A stretch of 10,338 nt of DNA, taken from an uncultured Lentisphaeria bacterium. Lineage in GTDB: Bacteria; Verrucomicrobiota; Lentisphaeria; Victivallales; Victivallaceae. The position numbers were made by a program, and so were the translations under genes. Each line of letters starts with the position of its first letter. The first letter of the stretch is position 1. Of this stretch, positions 1 to 8,263 are shown piece by piece. The notes below the pieces were generated by a model. The model made no database searches. It was given only the letters and a program-made list of their open reading frames with translations, and was not told the origin of the DNA. Where the stretch lies: the NCBI GenBank assembly GCA_903821255.1, contig CAIJKT010000273.1:1-10338 (forward strand). Direction: 5' to 3'.

Positions 1-39
1 GCGCCTCGCGCCGGTGACTATTCATCGAGCAACTGGTGA
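1..39 (+). CDS. Possible C-terminal tail of a repeated gene (partial, 5' end outside window)
   Basis: Frame 1 is open from the window edge and reads APRAGDYSSSNW before a TGA at 37-39. The right repeat arm encodes the same tail on the minus strand, and there the frame stays open through the 21 bases beyond the shared repeat. This is what would be seen if both repeat arms were the 3' end of one multicopy gene, such as a transposase, pointing inward. Twelve codons are too few to prove coding and the family is not recognised. Confidence 0.22.
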   Translation, partial: APRAGDYSSSNW

Positions 40-96
40 CACGACGGCTGTTGGACTTCTTCAATTTTTAAATTTTAGTTTCATTCTTTTTTGCTG
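1..96 (+). repeat. Left arm of a 96-bp perfect inverted repeat
   Basis: Positions 1-96 are the exact reverse complement of 10222-10317. The inner boundary is sharp: after the shared TTTTTTGCTG the left side continues TTGAGG, whereas the right arm read inward continues ACGTAT. The outer boundary is unknown because the window begins inside the repeat. The outer half is GC-rich and contains a direct GGTGAC repeat (13-18 and 35-40); the inner half (about 57-96) is AT-rich. It could be the end of a multicopy insertion sequence, a dispersed repeat, or a recombination site. The repeat itself is certain; its nature is not. Confidence 0.95.
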
Positions 97-104
97 TTGA
101 GGTA

Positions 105-133
105 TTGACAAATCCGATGCAATCTGTTATCCT
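105..133 (+). promoter_or_regulatory. Sigma-70-type promoter of the prepilin-like gene
   Basis: A perfect -35 hexamer TTGACA (105-110) is followed by a 17-nt spacer and the -10-like hexamer TATCCT (128-133). The expected transcription start is near position 140, giving a leader of about 80 nt before the ATG at 223. The promoter begins only 8 nt inside the inner end of the left repeat arm, so it is not part of the repeat. A small dyad, GTTAT (126-130) and ATAAC (138-142), overlaps the -10. Confidence 0.72.
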
Positions 134-146
134 ATCAATAACGAAT

Positions 147-162
147 TATACATATTTGTATA
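147..162. promoter_or_regulatory. Operator-like dyad TATACA-N4-TGTATA
   Basis: The 16-bp sequence TATACATATTTGTATA has perfect 6-bp inverted half-sites around a 4-bp centre. It lies just downstream of the predicted transcription start, a classic place for a repressor to block transcription. Short AT-rich dyads with TGTA/TACA cores are typical targets of GntR- and LacI-type regulators, so the regulator encoded at 1172-2218 is the obvious candidate. No second copy was seen upstream of the regulator or hydrolase genes, so the assignment is inference. Confidence 0.5.
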
Positions 163-210
163 CTGCATAAAAAAGCGATGAATCTCAGACAATTAAAAAA
201 CAGGAAGCGA

Positions 211-215
211 GGAGG
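211..215 (+). promoter_or_regulatory. Shine-Dalgarno that fixes the prepilin-like start at 223
   Basis: GGAGG lies 7 nt before the ATG at 223. The longer in-frame start at 178 has no comparable site and would put a charged, atypical 15-residue extension ahead of the prepilin leader. Confidence 0.85.
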
Positions 216-222
216 CATTAAA

Positions 223-993
223 ATGAAAAAAAATCGGCAGCAAGGCAATTTCACACTCATCGAACTCCTGGTTGTGATCGCGATCATCGCGATTTTGGCC
301 GCGATGCTGCTTCCTGCATTAAGTAAAGCCAGAGGAACAGCCAGACAGGCGGCCTGTCAGAGCAATCTGAAACAACTTGGTACCGCGCTTGGCATGTATA
401 TCAATGACAATCTCGAATGGATACCGTCCGGGCTGACCGCCGGCGGCAACAATCAGCCGGAAGTTCTGCTCATGACATATACAAACAGTCCGAACGTTAT
501 CGGGGCGCGCGGCACCTGGGGGCAAGGCAAGCAACCTAAAGGCATGGTCTTTCTGTGCCCTAGCGACACTTTGCAGGATCAGGCATCACCATCAACGTTC
601 ATGGGGTGGAACTATTCTTATGCGGCAAATATCTTCATCAACGACTGGTCACAGCGCGGCAAAGCCGGCACCCGTCCGAAAGGAACACAATACACATCCA
701 CCTGGAAGATGTCTGAATTCAGGAAACCCGATCAGTGCGCATATTTGACCGACTCCGGGGCCAACTCCGCGGCTAATTTCGGGATAGTCAAATGTCCTTT
801 AGTTTATGTTCTCTACGGCAGTGCGGCTCATCCGTCATCCTGGATGACCGGTTATGACCGCCACAACAAAGGCGTGAACTTCCTGTTTGCCAGCGGACGG
901 GTTGGTTATATGCCGGTAAAGAGCCTTTACAGTCTGCCGATGTGCAATACCGCGGAAGGTAAACTGTTCTGGCAGCCGGACGACAGGATATAA
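223..993 (+). CDS. Prepilin-like secreted protein (type II secretion/DUF1559-like, 256 aa)
   Basis: The protein starts with a short charged leader (MKKNRQQGN), then [20 protein letters not shown], the class III signal of type IV pilins and pseudopilins. It has Glu at +5 relative to Phe10 and one hydrophobic helix at about residues 12-31. The residue before the expected cut (F10) is Asn9, with Gly8 one step upstream, whereas most prepilins have Gly at -1. After the helix come the usual [19 protein letters not shown] stretch and a globular domain. Near the C-terminus, [18 protein letters not shown] (His214 onward) resembles the H-x-G-G-x-N-x-LF-x-DGHV motif of the DUF1559-like proteins common in Planctomycetota and Lentisphaerota, with the DGH part changed to SGR. 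It is likely processed by a prepilin peptidase and anchored in or exported across the inner membrane. Such proteins often neighbour glycan-degradation genes in these phyla; the exact job is unknown. No terminator follows, so read-through into the regulator is possible. Confidence 0.9.
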   Translation: MKKNRQQGNFTLIELLVVIAIIAILAAMLLPALSKARGTARQAACQSNLKQLGTALGMYINDNLEWIPSGLTAGGNNQPEVLLMTYTNSPNVIGARGTWGQGKQPKGMVFLCPSDTLQDQASPSTFMGWNYSYAANIFINDWSQRGKAGTRPKGTQYTSTWKMSEFRKPDQCAYLTDSGANSAANFGIVKCPLVYVLYGSAAHPSSWMTGYDRHNKGVNFLFASGRVGYMPVKSLYSLPMCNTAEGKLFWQPDDRI

Positions 994-1171
994 TATTAAG
1001 TCAGCGTCTATGGTTGCAATGAATCTTTTATTCGGCGGTAGCCTGAATTTACGGAGACATGCAGTTTTCCGGGCGAGGCAATGGTATAACAACTTGAATT
1101 TTCGCCGGTTAATATCAAATTAAGCTGTAATTATTGCGTTGACAAAATTTTACATTAAGGATGGAAAAATC

Positions 1172-2218
1172 ATGAGTGAAGCAATTCCTTCATACTTAAA
1201 GATACGCCAATATGTATTCAGTTGTATAGCGAATGCAAAGCTTGACGGAGGCACTGCCAGAATTCACACCGAAGAGGAACTGTGTAAGATTTACGGAGTA
1301 TGCCGGACGACCGTGAGAAAAGCGCTGAACCATTTCGTGGCGGAAGGACTGCTGATCAGAAAACCGCGGCTGGGCACTTTCATCCGCACTGAAATTATTG
1401 ATTCGTTCAATATCAATTTTGGTAAAACATTGACTCTCGGCCTGATTTACGGCGACGGCATGGTGACCTTTCTCGATGAATATTTCATGAGCCAGACGGC
1501 TGAAGTGTTTCAAAGCATGGTGAACGCCGAATGTCTGTGCCGACAGCTTTATTTTGATTTAAACCCGGAAAAATCCGCGGTACGGCTGGAAAAAAGCAAA
1601 CTTGACGGCATAATCTGGATGTCGCCGTCAAGATGCCACGCGCCGGTTTTTGAAATATTCAAGGCTTTAAGTATTCCTGTTGTATCTACTTTCCCGCTGT
1701 TTCTGAGCGATGATCTCAACAGTGTCGAACTGGATTATTATAAGTGCGGATATCAATTAGCCGAATATCTATTGAAGCGCGGACACAAGAAAATATTATA
1801 TATCAATAAAAACCCGCCAGATGTGAACGCGGTGAAAAAAGCAGGATGCATGGCCGCGTTTGCAGACCGCAAAGCCGCCTGGAATGAACATCTCTGGTAT
1901 TGCGGTTTTAATTCTCTTTCGGAGCTGCAAATACGCTCAGTCATCAAAAATGCCGGAGATTTCTCCGCAGTCAACTGTCATGCCGGATACGTCAGCACGG
2001 TTAAACACGAACTTGCCGGACGCAAAGAGATTCAAATAATTCATAACACCTGCAGCGCTTCCGCCGCCGCAGGCAGCGGCTCGGCGGAAATACTGCTGCC
2101 CACGGCGCAGGCCGGAAAGGACGCCGTTGACATACTGCTTAATATAATAAATAAAAGAACTGTTGAGCCTGTCCGCAAATTCGTTGAATCCAGGATTGTT
2201 GAACCGGGAACAATGTAA
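1172..2218 (+). CDS. GntR-family regulator with LacI-type sugar-binding domain (348 aa)
   Basis: Residues about 8-75 form a GntR winged helix-turn-helix: YLKIRQYV at the start, a recognition helix around GVCRTTVRKALNHF, and the wing ending in RKPRLGTFI. Residues about 87-345 resemble the periplasmic-binding-protein fold of LacI-type effector domains, with LGLIYGDG opening the domain, DGIIWMSPS, YLLKRGHKKILYIN, and a closing segment DAVDILLNIINKRTVEP. This GntR-plus-LacI arrangement is that of AraR, which binds DNA as a dimer and releases it on binding a sugar. It probably controls the hydrolase genes 53 nt downstream, and possibly the prepilin-like gene through the dyad at 147-162. The ATG at 1172 is chosen with AAGGA at 1157-1161; an in-frame TTG at 1139 would add 11 residues before the normal domain start and is less likely. 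The inducer cannot be read from the sequence. Confidence 0.9.
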   Translation: MSEAIPSYLKIRQYVFSCIANAKLDGGTARIHTEEELCKIYGVCRTTVRKALNHFVAEGLLIRKPRLGTFIRTEIIDSFNINFGKTLTLGLIYGDGMVTFLDEYFMSQTAEVFQSMVNAECLCRQLYFDLNPEKSAVRLEKSKLDGIIWMSPSRCHAPVFEIFKALSIPVVSTFPLFLSDDLNSVELDYYKCGYQLAEYLLKRGHKKILYINKNPPDVNAVKKAGCMAAFADRKAAWNEHLWYCGFNSLSELQIRSVIKNAGDFSAVNCHAGYVSTVKHELAGRKEIQIIHNTCSASAAAGSGSAEILLPTAQAGKDAVDILLNIINKRTVEPVRKFVESRIVEPGTM

Positions 2219-2271
2219 ATTTCACCGCTATTGTAATAAATCTGAAAAAGAAAGTATGCGGGATGTCTGTT

Positions 2272-4908
2272 ATGAAGAAAACGTATGGATTGCTTTTTGT
2301 CACGCTCCTTTTAGCTATGCCCGTTCATGCCGTCTCAATTACCGGAAACACGCCGGCTGCCGGCAGCGAAGCAGAGTACTATACCCCCGGAATCATTAAC
2401 CCGGCGGAAGGCACGGTTGAGCTCGCCGCATTGCCTACGCGCCCGGGTTCGGAATTTCAGAATGAATGGTATTTTGCGTTTGGACTCACACCCGGGCAGC
2501 CCATCAGGGGCAATAATTTGCTGGCGCTTTATACTCCGTCCGGCGAGAGCGGTTTCACCGGAATTTCAGCATTGGCCCGCATTGGCGACAAAACATATGC
2601 CGCAGCTAATAAAAACCAGGATTTTCTCAAACCGGGAGTTCCGGTCAATATTGCGTTGAGCTGGGGCAAGGCCGGGGTGATGATTTATGTTGACGGGAAA
2701 CTTTACGCCAAAGGCCCTTTCCCTAAAGACGGGGCGCTGAAACCAATGTCGGCATTGTTCAGAATAGGCATTGATTCTCCGTTCAATGTCCAGGCGGCAA
2801 AAATATCGACACGTCAGTTGCCGCCGGATAAACTCGAGGCGGATCCGGCAAAAAGCTTCGCCCGGACTTCCGATACTTCGTTTTTGTTGCACAAAGACAA
2901 ACCTGCGGAGTACTTCTCAACCGATTATGCCGGGAAAAATTTCTCTGCATTAATGCCCTTATGGCGGCTGTCCGGAGCAATGTCTCCTGCTGATGAAAAA
3001 AGCGAAATCACACTGATCGGGCTCAATCTGTCTCCCGGCCCGGCAACTTATAAAATCAAAATTGACGCGAAGAATTTTGAAGACGCTGACGCCGGCTCGA
3101 TAAGCAAAGACATCGTGTTGTCCCCTGCTCCGAAATTTACGGAACAGAAACTTCAGTTGCCGGTGAAGGATCCCGGCTTCTACAAACTCAATATTGCGAT
3201 TACCGGCCAGGACGGACAGACCACCGCCTGGGAAAGCACATACATGGTTTATCCGGCCAATGAGAAAAATGTCAAGGATGGAAAATTTGCCGGTTATATT
3301 GGTCATAACATGCTCGAACAGCCGGAAGTGCTGAACAAGCTGGGCATCCGCTGGGGACGTGCCTGGAATGACGGGGCTGACTATTTTCTCTGGTTCAATA
3401 TCGAACCGCGGAAAGGCTTTTTTGACTGGACTCGCACTGATAAAGCAGTTGCAAATGCAACCAGAAACGGCGTTAATATTCTCGGCGTGCTTGGCTATCC
3501 TCCGCTGTGGGCGGCTGAAAATCCGCAATATGTCAAGATTCCTCACAGCCTGGCTTATATGTCCGGACGCTGGAAACCGCATAGTGTGGAGGAATGGAGC
3601 AACTATGTTTATCAGACCGTGTCCCGGTACAAAGGCCAGGTTAAGTACTGGGAAATCTATAATGAAGTGGATTTTCACCCGCCGGGCATGCCAGCCTCGT
3701 TCTCCGGTTCCACCAGAGATTATTTCGAATTGCTCAAGGCCGCCTGGAATGCAGCTAAAAAGGCTGATCCTGAGTGTAAAATTCTGATCAGCGGATTCAG
3801 CACTGCTGCAGTCTGCGACTTGAACATGCCGTTCGATCTGTTGAAGATGGGAGCCGCGAAATATATTGACAACTTCAGCATACATTCCTACCAGGGCGTT
3901 TTAGGTGTTGATAAACTGCGGCAGGCAATTGACGCGGCTGCTCCGGGAATGCCGTTCTGGCAGACCGAGCAGATGTGGCACGAAGTGGAACCAGCTAAAC
4001 GGCCGGATCTGACTGCCGCAATCCAGTTCTGGTTCATTGAAAGACAATTTGAGCACTACTTCAATTTCGGCCTTTCTTTCTTTTCAAACAATTACACCAG
4101 GTCGCCGGAAGCAGTGCTGCTGACATTGGCCGCCGTTCAAAACAATCTGCGCAAGTGCGATTCATTTATCGGAACCATGCCGGATGCAAAAATACGGGAG
4201 TTTGATGTAAAACACTTTTTTAAACGCACTGACGGAAATTATTTTACCGCCATCGGCAAAACGGATACTAAATCCGAGTTGCAGTTGTCGGGAGATATTA
4301 TCCGGGCTGAAGATATTTCAGGCCGTGAATTGCCGGTTGTCCGCAACGGGGGGACCTCCGTGCTGCCGCCGGCTTCAATCGTTTATATCGTCAGCAAAAC
4401 TCCGCTGAAGGTAGTCGAGGCTAAATATAAGGCTAAACCGCTGGTCGCAAACCCCGGTTTCGAAGCCGTTTACGGTGATTCCATGGGCGGCTTGAAAAGC
4501 CTTATCGCCAATGAATGGAAGTTCAACGCCAAAAACGGCGAAATTACTCTTGACCCCAATGCCCGCTCCGGCAAATATGCTTTAAAACTCTCATCATCCG
4601 CCGGCACGACGAACGGGGTTTCCGCCTCGATTGAAACCAGAGACCTTGCCCCCGGCAGGTACGTTATTTCCGCATGGCTGAAGAGCGGCAAAGATAAACC
4701 GGGCAATGCGTCATTTGCCATGATGGATTTGGATGTGAAGCGTTATGTCTCCAAAGATATTTCCGGCATTTCCGCGCAGCAATACACTAAATATACGGCG
4801 GAGTTTGAGTTGAAGGCCCGTCCCGCGGGCATCGTCAAGTTTTATATCGGCGCAAAACCGGACAACTCAATCCTCTGCGATGACGTCGATTTAGTGAAAT
4901 TGCCGTGA
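2272..4908 (+). CDS. Secreted multidomain glycoside hydrolase, clan GH-A-like, paralogue 1 (878 aa)
   Basis: A Sec signal peptide ends in VHA (cleavage after residue 20). Residues about 21-185 look like a LamG/concanavalin-type beta-sandwich (NEWYFAFGL, NIALSWGKAGVMIYVDGKLYAKG). About 225-340 is a second beta-rich domain. About 345-665 is a (beta/alpha)8 hydrolase: LNKLGIRWGRAW, the WEIYNEVD strand with probable acid/base Glu465, the HSYQG strand, and FWQTEQMW with probable nucleophile Glu566. The two Glu are 101 residues apart, as in retaining clan GH-A enzymes. The closest resemblance is to GH39-like enzymes, but NEV replaces the common NEP and the family is not certain. A C-terminal beta domain follows, then about 725-878 (NPGFE...SGKYALKL...LCDDVDLVK) resembling CBM4/9-type carbohydrate binding. 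It should act on a polysaccharide outside the cytoplasm; the substrate is unknown. The ATG at 2272 gives the same MKK start as its paralogue and has GCGGG upstream; an in-frame ATG at 2263 is an alternative. Confidence 0.87.
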   Translation: MKKTYGLLFVTLLLAMPVHAVSITGNTPAAGSEAEYYTPGIINPAEGTVELAALPTRPGSEFQNEWYFAFGLTPGQPIRGNNLLALYTPSGESGFTGISALARIGDKTYAAANKNQDFLKPGVPVNIALSWGKAGVMIYVDGKLYAKGPFPKDGALKPMSALFRIGIDSPFNVQAAKISTRQLPPDKLEADPAKSFARTSDTSFLLHKDKPAEYFSTDYAGKNFSALMPLWRLSGAMSPADEKSEITLIGLNLSPGPATYKIKIDAKNFEDADAGSISKDIVLSPAPKFTEQKLQLPVKDPGFYKLNIAITGQDGQTTAWESTYMVYPANEKNVKDGKFAGYIGHNMLEQPEVLNKLGIRWGRAWNDGADYFLWFNIEPRKGFFDWTRTDKAVANATRNGVNILGVLGYPPLWAAENPQYVKIPHSLAYMSGRWKPHSVEEWSNYVYQTVSRYKGQVKYWEIYNEVDFHPPGMPASFSGSTRDYFELLKAAWNAAKKADPECKILISGFSTAAVCDLNMPFDLLKMGAAKYIDNFSIHSYQGVLGVDKLRQAIDAAAPGMPFWQTEQMWHEVEPAKRPDLTAAIQFWFIERQFEHYFNFGLSFFSNNYTRSPEAVLLTLAAVQNNLRKCDSFIGTMPDAKIREFDVKHFFKRTDGNYFTAIGKTDTKSELQLSGDIIRAEDISGRELPVVRNGGTSVLPPASIVYIVSKTPLKVVEAKYKAKPLVANPGFEAVYGDSMGGLKSLIANEWKFNAKNGEITLDPNARSGKYALKLSSSAGTTNGVSASIETRDLAPGRYVISAWLKSGKDKPGNASFAMMDLDVKRYVSKDISGISAQQYTKYTAEFELKARPAGIVKFYIGAKPDNSILCDDVDLVKLP

Positions 4909-5028
4909 CCGGCAAATTTCACAGCGGCAGGTATGTAACGAACCGGCAAACACAAAGGCATCCGGGAGAATCGCGAAGATGTAAAGGTTATTTTTGAACG
5001 GCTCCAAAATATTAAAACAGGAAATCCT

Positions 5029-8000
5029 ATGAAGAAAATGTGCGGATTGTTTTTTGCCATGCTTTTTTTAACCGCTTCCGCCAATGCGGCTTCAATCACC
5101 GGCGACATGCCGGCATCCGGCAATGATGCGGAATTTTATGCGCCCGGAATCATCAACCCGGCGGAGGGCACGGTTGAACTTACCGCCGTGCCGTCGCGCC
5201 AGGGCTCTGAATTTCAGAATGAATGGTACTTTGCTTTTGGCATAACGCCGGGCCGGAGCCTTAAACAAGGCAATAATACTTTGCTGGGGATATATACTCC
5301 CTCCGGCGAGAACAAGTTAACCGGCTTTGCCGCGGTGGCCCGCATCGGCGACAAAAGATATTCCGCGGAAAATAAAAACAAGGACTTTCTCAAGCCGGGC
5401 GTTCCGGTTAATATTGCATTGAGCTGGGGCAAGGCCGGGCTGCTGCTTTATGTTGACGGCAAACTTCATGCCAAAGGGCCTTTCCCTGAAAACGGCGTGC
5501 TCAGCCCGATGCCGGCGCTGTTTAAATTAGGAACGGACTCTCCGTTCAATGTCAAAGCCGCTAAAATATCGGTGCGGCAATTGTCGCCGGTGATGCTTAC
5601 GGAAGCGTCTTCCAAAAATTTCCCGCAAACCGGAGATACCTCATTTCTATGGAGCAAAGGTAAAGACGCGGAATATTTCGTAACTGATTTCAGCCGCAAA
5701 GCCAGCCCGGTGCTGATGCCGGTATGGCGGCTGGCCGACGCCATGGCCCCCGCCGGTGAAAATGCCGGAATCACCCTGGCCGGACTGAATCTCGGCAGTA
5801 TTCCCGCAACATATAAAATCAGCATTTCCGCCAAAACTTTTGAAGGAGTATCCGCGGGAACGGCAAATCAGGAAATAACACTGCCGCCCGCGGCAAAGTT
5901 CATTGAACAATCGGCGGCATTGCCGGTAAAATCCGCCGGTTTTTATAATCTTGACATAAAAATCACCGGGCCGGACGGGCGTTCCGCCGACTGGAAAAGC
6001 ACTTATATGCTTTATCCGGCGGAGGACAAAGCCGTGCGCGATGGAAAATTCGCGGATTATATGGGTCATCATCTGTTGGAGAGCCCGGAAGTGCTGAACA
6101 AGCTGGGCATCCGCTGGAGCCGCTCCTGGGATTGCGGCAGATACTTTCTCTGGCATGACGTGGAACCGCAGCGCGGTGTCTTTGACTGGGCAAATGCCGA
6201 TCAGGCGGTAGCCAGGGCGGCGAAGAACAGGATAAATATCCTCGGCGTGCTGGGGTATCCGCCGCTGTGGGCCGCGGAAAAACCGGAAAGCGGCAAAATG
6301 ACGCATGAGCAGTCCCATATGTCCGGACGCTGGAAACCGCGCAGCGTCGAGGAATGGAGCAACTATGTTTATCAGACCGTGTCACGATACAAGGGACAGG
6401 TGAAATACTGGGAAATATATAACGAAGTGGATTTTCACCCGCCGGGCATGCCGGCAACGTTTTCCGGCACGACGCAGGAATTTTTCGAAATGGTCAAGGC
6501 CGCCTGGAATGCCGCGAAAAAGGCCGATCCTGAAGCAAAGATACTGCTTGGCGGATTCTCCACTCTTTCCGTGTGCGACGTGAACATGCCGTATGATCTG
6601 CTGAAAATGGGCGCGGCAAAGTATTCCGACATTCTCAGCATGCATTCTTATCAGGGAGTGCTTGGCGTGGACAAGCTGCGGCAGGCGGTCAGGGCCGCGT
6701 CTCCGACCATGCAGCTCTGGCAGACGGAGCAGTCATGGTTCCAGATTGACGATCCCCGGAAACAGGCGGAATTAACGGCCGCCATCCAGTTCTGGTTCAT
6801 AGAAAAAGGTTTCGACAAATATTTCAATTTCGGCACTTATGTTTTCACGAACCGGCATACCCGTTCGCCGGAACCGCTGTTCCAGGCGCTGGCCGCCGTC
6901 CAGAACCAGCTCCGCAAATGCGATGCGTTTACCGGAACGCTGCCGGATGCGGCAGTGCGGGATTTTGACGTGAAACACGCATTCAGGCGCACCGACGGCA
7001 ATTACTTTACCGCCATCGGCAAAGTGGATGCCAGAACCATTCTGCGCCTGTCCGGCGACATCATCCATGCGGAAGACATGTTCGGACGCGAATTGAAAGT
7101 TGCACGTGACGGCGGCGCCTCCGTGCTGCCGCCGGCGGATATCGCATTGATTGTCAGCAGAACTCCGCTGAAGGTGCTTGTGGCGAAATACCAGATCAAG
7201 GCGCCGTGCCTGAATCCCGGATTTGAGGATATTTCCGGCGACAGCACCGGCGGCTTGAAAGGCCTCGTCGTCAACAACTGGACGTTCCGGGCGACAACTT
7301 ATGACAAGGCCGGAGAAATTCTGCCGGACCGGCGCGCGCGCACCGGCAAATATGCGCTGAAAATATCCGCTTCCGGCCAGGGCCGGGTCTATGCGTTCTT
7401 CGAGACCCTGGGGCTGGCGGCCGGCAAATATACATTCTCCGCCTGGCTGAAAAGCGCGGACGGCAAACCGGCAACCGCATATTTCTCCATGTTTGACACG
7501 GTCGGAAAAAGTATTGAAACCAGAAAAATCGCCGGTGTCTCCACTTCGGAATATGCAAAATACACTGTGGAATTTGAATTGAAGAAACGCCCCGAAGGCA
7601 ACGTTATGTTTATCATCGGCACCGGTTTGGACAAAGAACAGTGTTCGATCCTGTGCGACGATGTCGAACTGGCGAAACAGCCGGTCATGCGCCCGGATTT
7701 AACCGTAAACGTCGGAATCGACAATCCGAACGGACAACTGGTATTCAAGTCAGGCATGCAGGAGGCCGATCTTCAAAACATGGTTTCGCGCCTTGGCGGC
7801 GCTCAGACAATTGGCGGGGTGACGGTGGAGGTCAGCCGTACTCCGGCAGTCCTGTCCGGCGGCGAATGGAGCGGAACCGCCGGCAGAACATTCCGCATTC
7901 CGCTTGCGGGATATTATTCCAAAATTGCTTTTCTAGTCGGAGCGATGTTCGTTCCGGCTCAGGGCGGCGCCGTGTTCGGCACGATCAACATCAGATACAG

Positions 8001-8244
8001 CGATGCCAGTTCAGCCGTCCTTAATCTGGAAAATAACAAAAACATCCGTGACTGGTGGCTGGCGGCGGTTCCTGGCGGCATTGCCCCGGATTTAATCTTT
8101 GCCGATGCCGCATTGCAGGAATTCGGTTTGTTCATGCCGGTATGGAACAATCCGGCGCCGGGCAAAGAAATAGCATCCATTGAATTTAAAGCTGACACCG
8201 CCGGACTTTTATGCCTGGCCGCAGTCGTCGCGGAAAAGAAATAG
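5029..8244 (+). CDS. Secreted multidomain glycoside hydrolase, clan GH-A-like, paralogue 2 with extra C-terminal domain (1071 aa)
   Basis: This is a clear paralogue of the preceding gene, colinear along its first ~885 residues. It has a signal peptide ending ANA (cut after residue 20), the LamG-like domain, the intermediate beta domain and the barrel with probable acid/base Glu466 (WEIYNEVD) and nucleophile Glu567 (WQTEQSW). The C-terminal beta domain and the CBM4/9-like domain (about 727-884, NPGFE to LCDDVELAK) follow. It then continues with about 187 residues absent from paralogue 1 (about 885-1071). These include LAGYYSKIAFLVGAMF, TINIRYSDASS, NNKNIRDWW and GKEIASIEFKAD, a pattern of a beta-sandwich, probably carbohydrate-binding, accessory domain found on hydrolases of this phylum group. 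The residues after the nucleophile and in the barrel's C-terminal half (SWFQIDDPRKQ; NFGTYVFTNRH) differ from paralogue 1, suggesting related but not identical substrates. The start at 5029 has ACAGGA at 5017-5022. It is probably co-transcribed with its neighbours: 120 nt after paralogue 1 and 19 nt before the next gene. Confidence 0.88.
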   Translation: MKKMCGLFFAMLFLTASANAASITGDMPASGNDAEFYAPGIINPAEGTVELTAVPSRQGSEFQNEWYFAFGITPGRSLKQGNNTLLGIYTPSGENKLTGFAAVARIGDKRYSAENKNKDFLKPGVPVNIALSWGKAGLLLYVDGKLHAKGPFPENGVLSPMPALFKLGTDSPFNVKAAKISVRQLSPVMLTEASSKNFPQTGDTSFLWSKGKDAEYFVTDFSRKASPVLMPVWRLADAMAPAGENAGITLAGLNLGSIPATYKISISAKTFEGVSAGTANQEITLPPAAKFIEQSAALPVKSAGFYNLDIKITGPDGRSADWKSTYMLYPAEDKAVRDGKFADYMGHHLLESPEVLNKLGIRWSRSWDCGRYFLWHDVEPQRGVFDWANADQAVARAAKNRINILGVLGYPPLWAAEKPESGKMTHEQSHMSGRWKPRSVEEWSNYVYQTVSRYKGQVKYWEIYNEVDFHPPGMPATFSGTTQEFFEMVKAAWNAAKKADPEAKILLGGFSTLSVCDVNMPYDLLKMGAAKYSDILSMHSYQGVLGVDKLRQAVRAASPTMQLWQTEQSWFQIDDPRKQAELTAAIQFWFIEKGFDKYFNFGTYVFTNRHTRSPEPLFQALAAVQNQLRKCDAFTGTLPDAAVRDFDVKHAFRRTDGNYFTAIGKVDARTILRLSGDIIHAEDMFGRELKVARDGGASVLPPADIALIVSRTPLKVLVAKYQIKAPCLNPGFEDISGDSTGGLKGLVVNNWTFRATTYDKAGEILPDRRARTGKYALKISASGQGRVYAFFETLGLAAGKYTFSAWLKSADGKPATAYFSMFDTVGKSIETRKIAGVSTSEYAKYTVEFELKKRPEGNVMFIIGTGLDKEQCSILCDDVELAKQPVMRPDLTVNVGIDNPNGQLVFKSGMQEADLQNMVSRLGGAQTIGGVTVEVSRTPAVLSGGEWSGTAGRTFRIPLAGYYSKIAFLVGAMFVPAQGGAVFGTINIRYSDASSAVLNLENNKNIRDWWLAAVPGGIAPDLIFADAALQEFGLFMPVWNNPAPGKEIASIEFKADTAGLLCLAAVVAEKK

Positions 8245-8263
8245 TTACGGGAGATGATTGCTT

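Noticed and set aside
1..96. tRNA or other structured RNA in the repeat arm.
   Set aside because: No cloverleaf or T-loop pattern could be drawn; only scattered short pairings in the GC-rich half.
1094..1122. TTGAAT with a hexamer 17 nt downstream as a promoter for the regulator.
   Set aside because: The -10 candidate AAATTA hardly matches TATAAT. Read-through from the first promoter or an unrecognised promoter is as likely.
1139..1144. TTGACA just before the regulator as a -35 element.
   Set aside because: No -10 at suitable spacing before the ATG at 1172; transcription would begin inside the gene.
2959..3885. Long antisense open frame (308 codons) inside hydrolase 1, with a similar one in hydrolase 2 (5647-6318).
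   Set aside because: Both mirror the same coding frame of the paralogues, lack a ribosome site and show no recognisable protein features. They arise from codon bias of the sense strand.
4908..4950. Direct repeat ACCGGCAAA between the hydrolase genes, and AAATTTCAC shared with the region upstream of hydrolase 1, as regulator sites.
   Set aside because: Nine-base matches with no dyad symmetry and differing distances to the start codons; chance or duplication remnant is sufficient.
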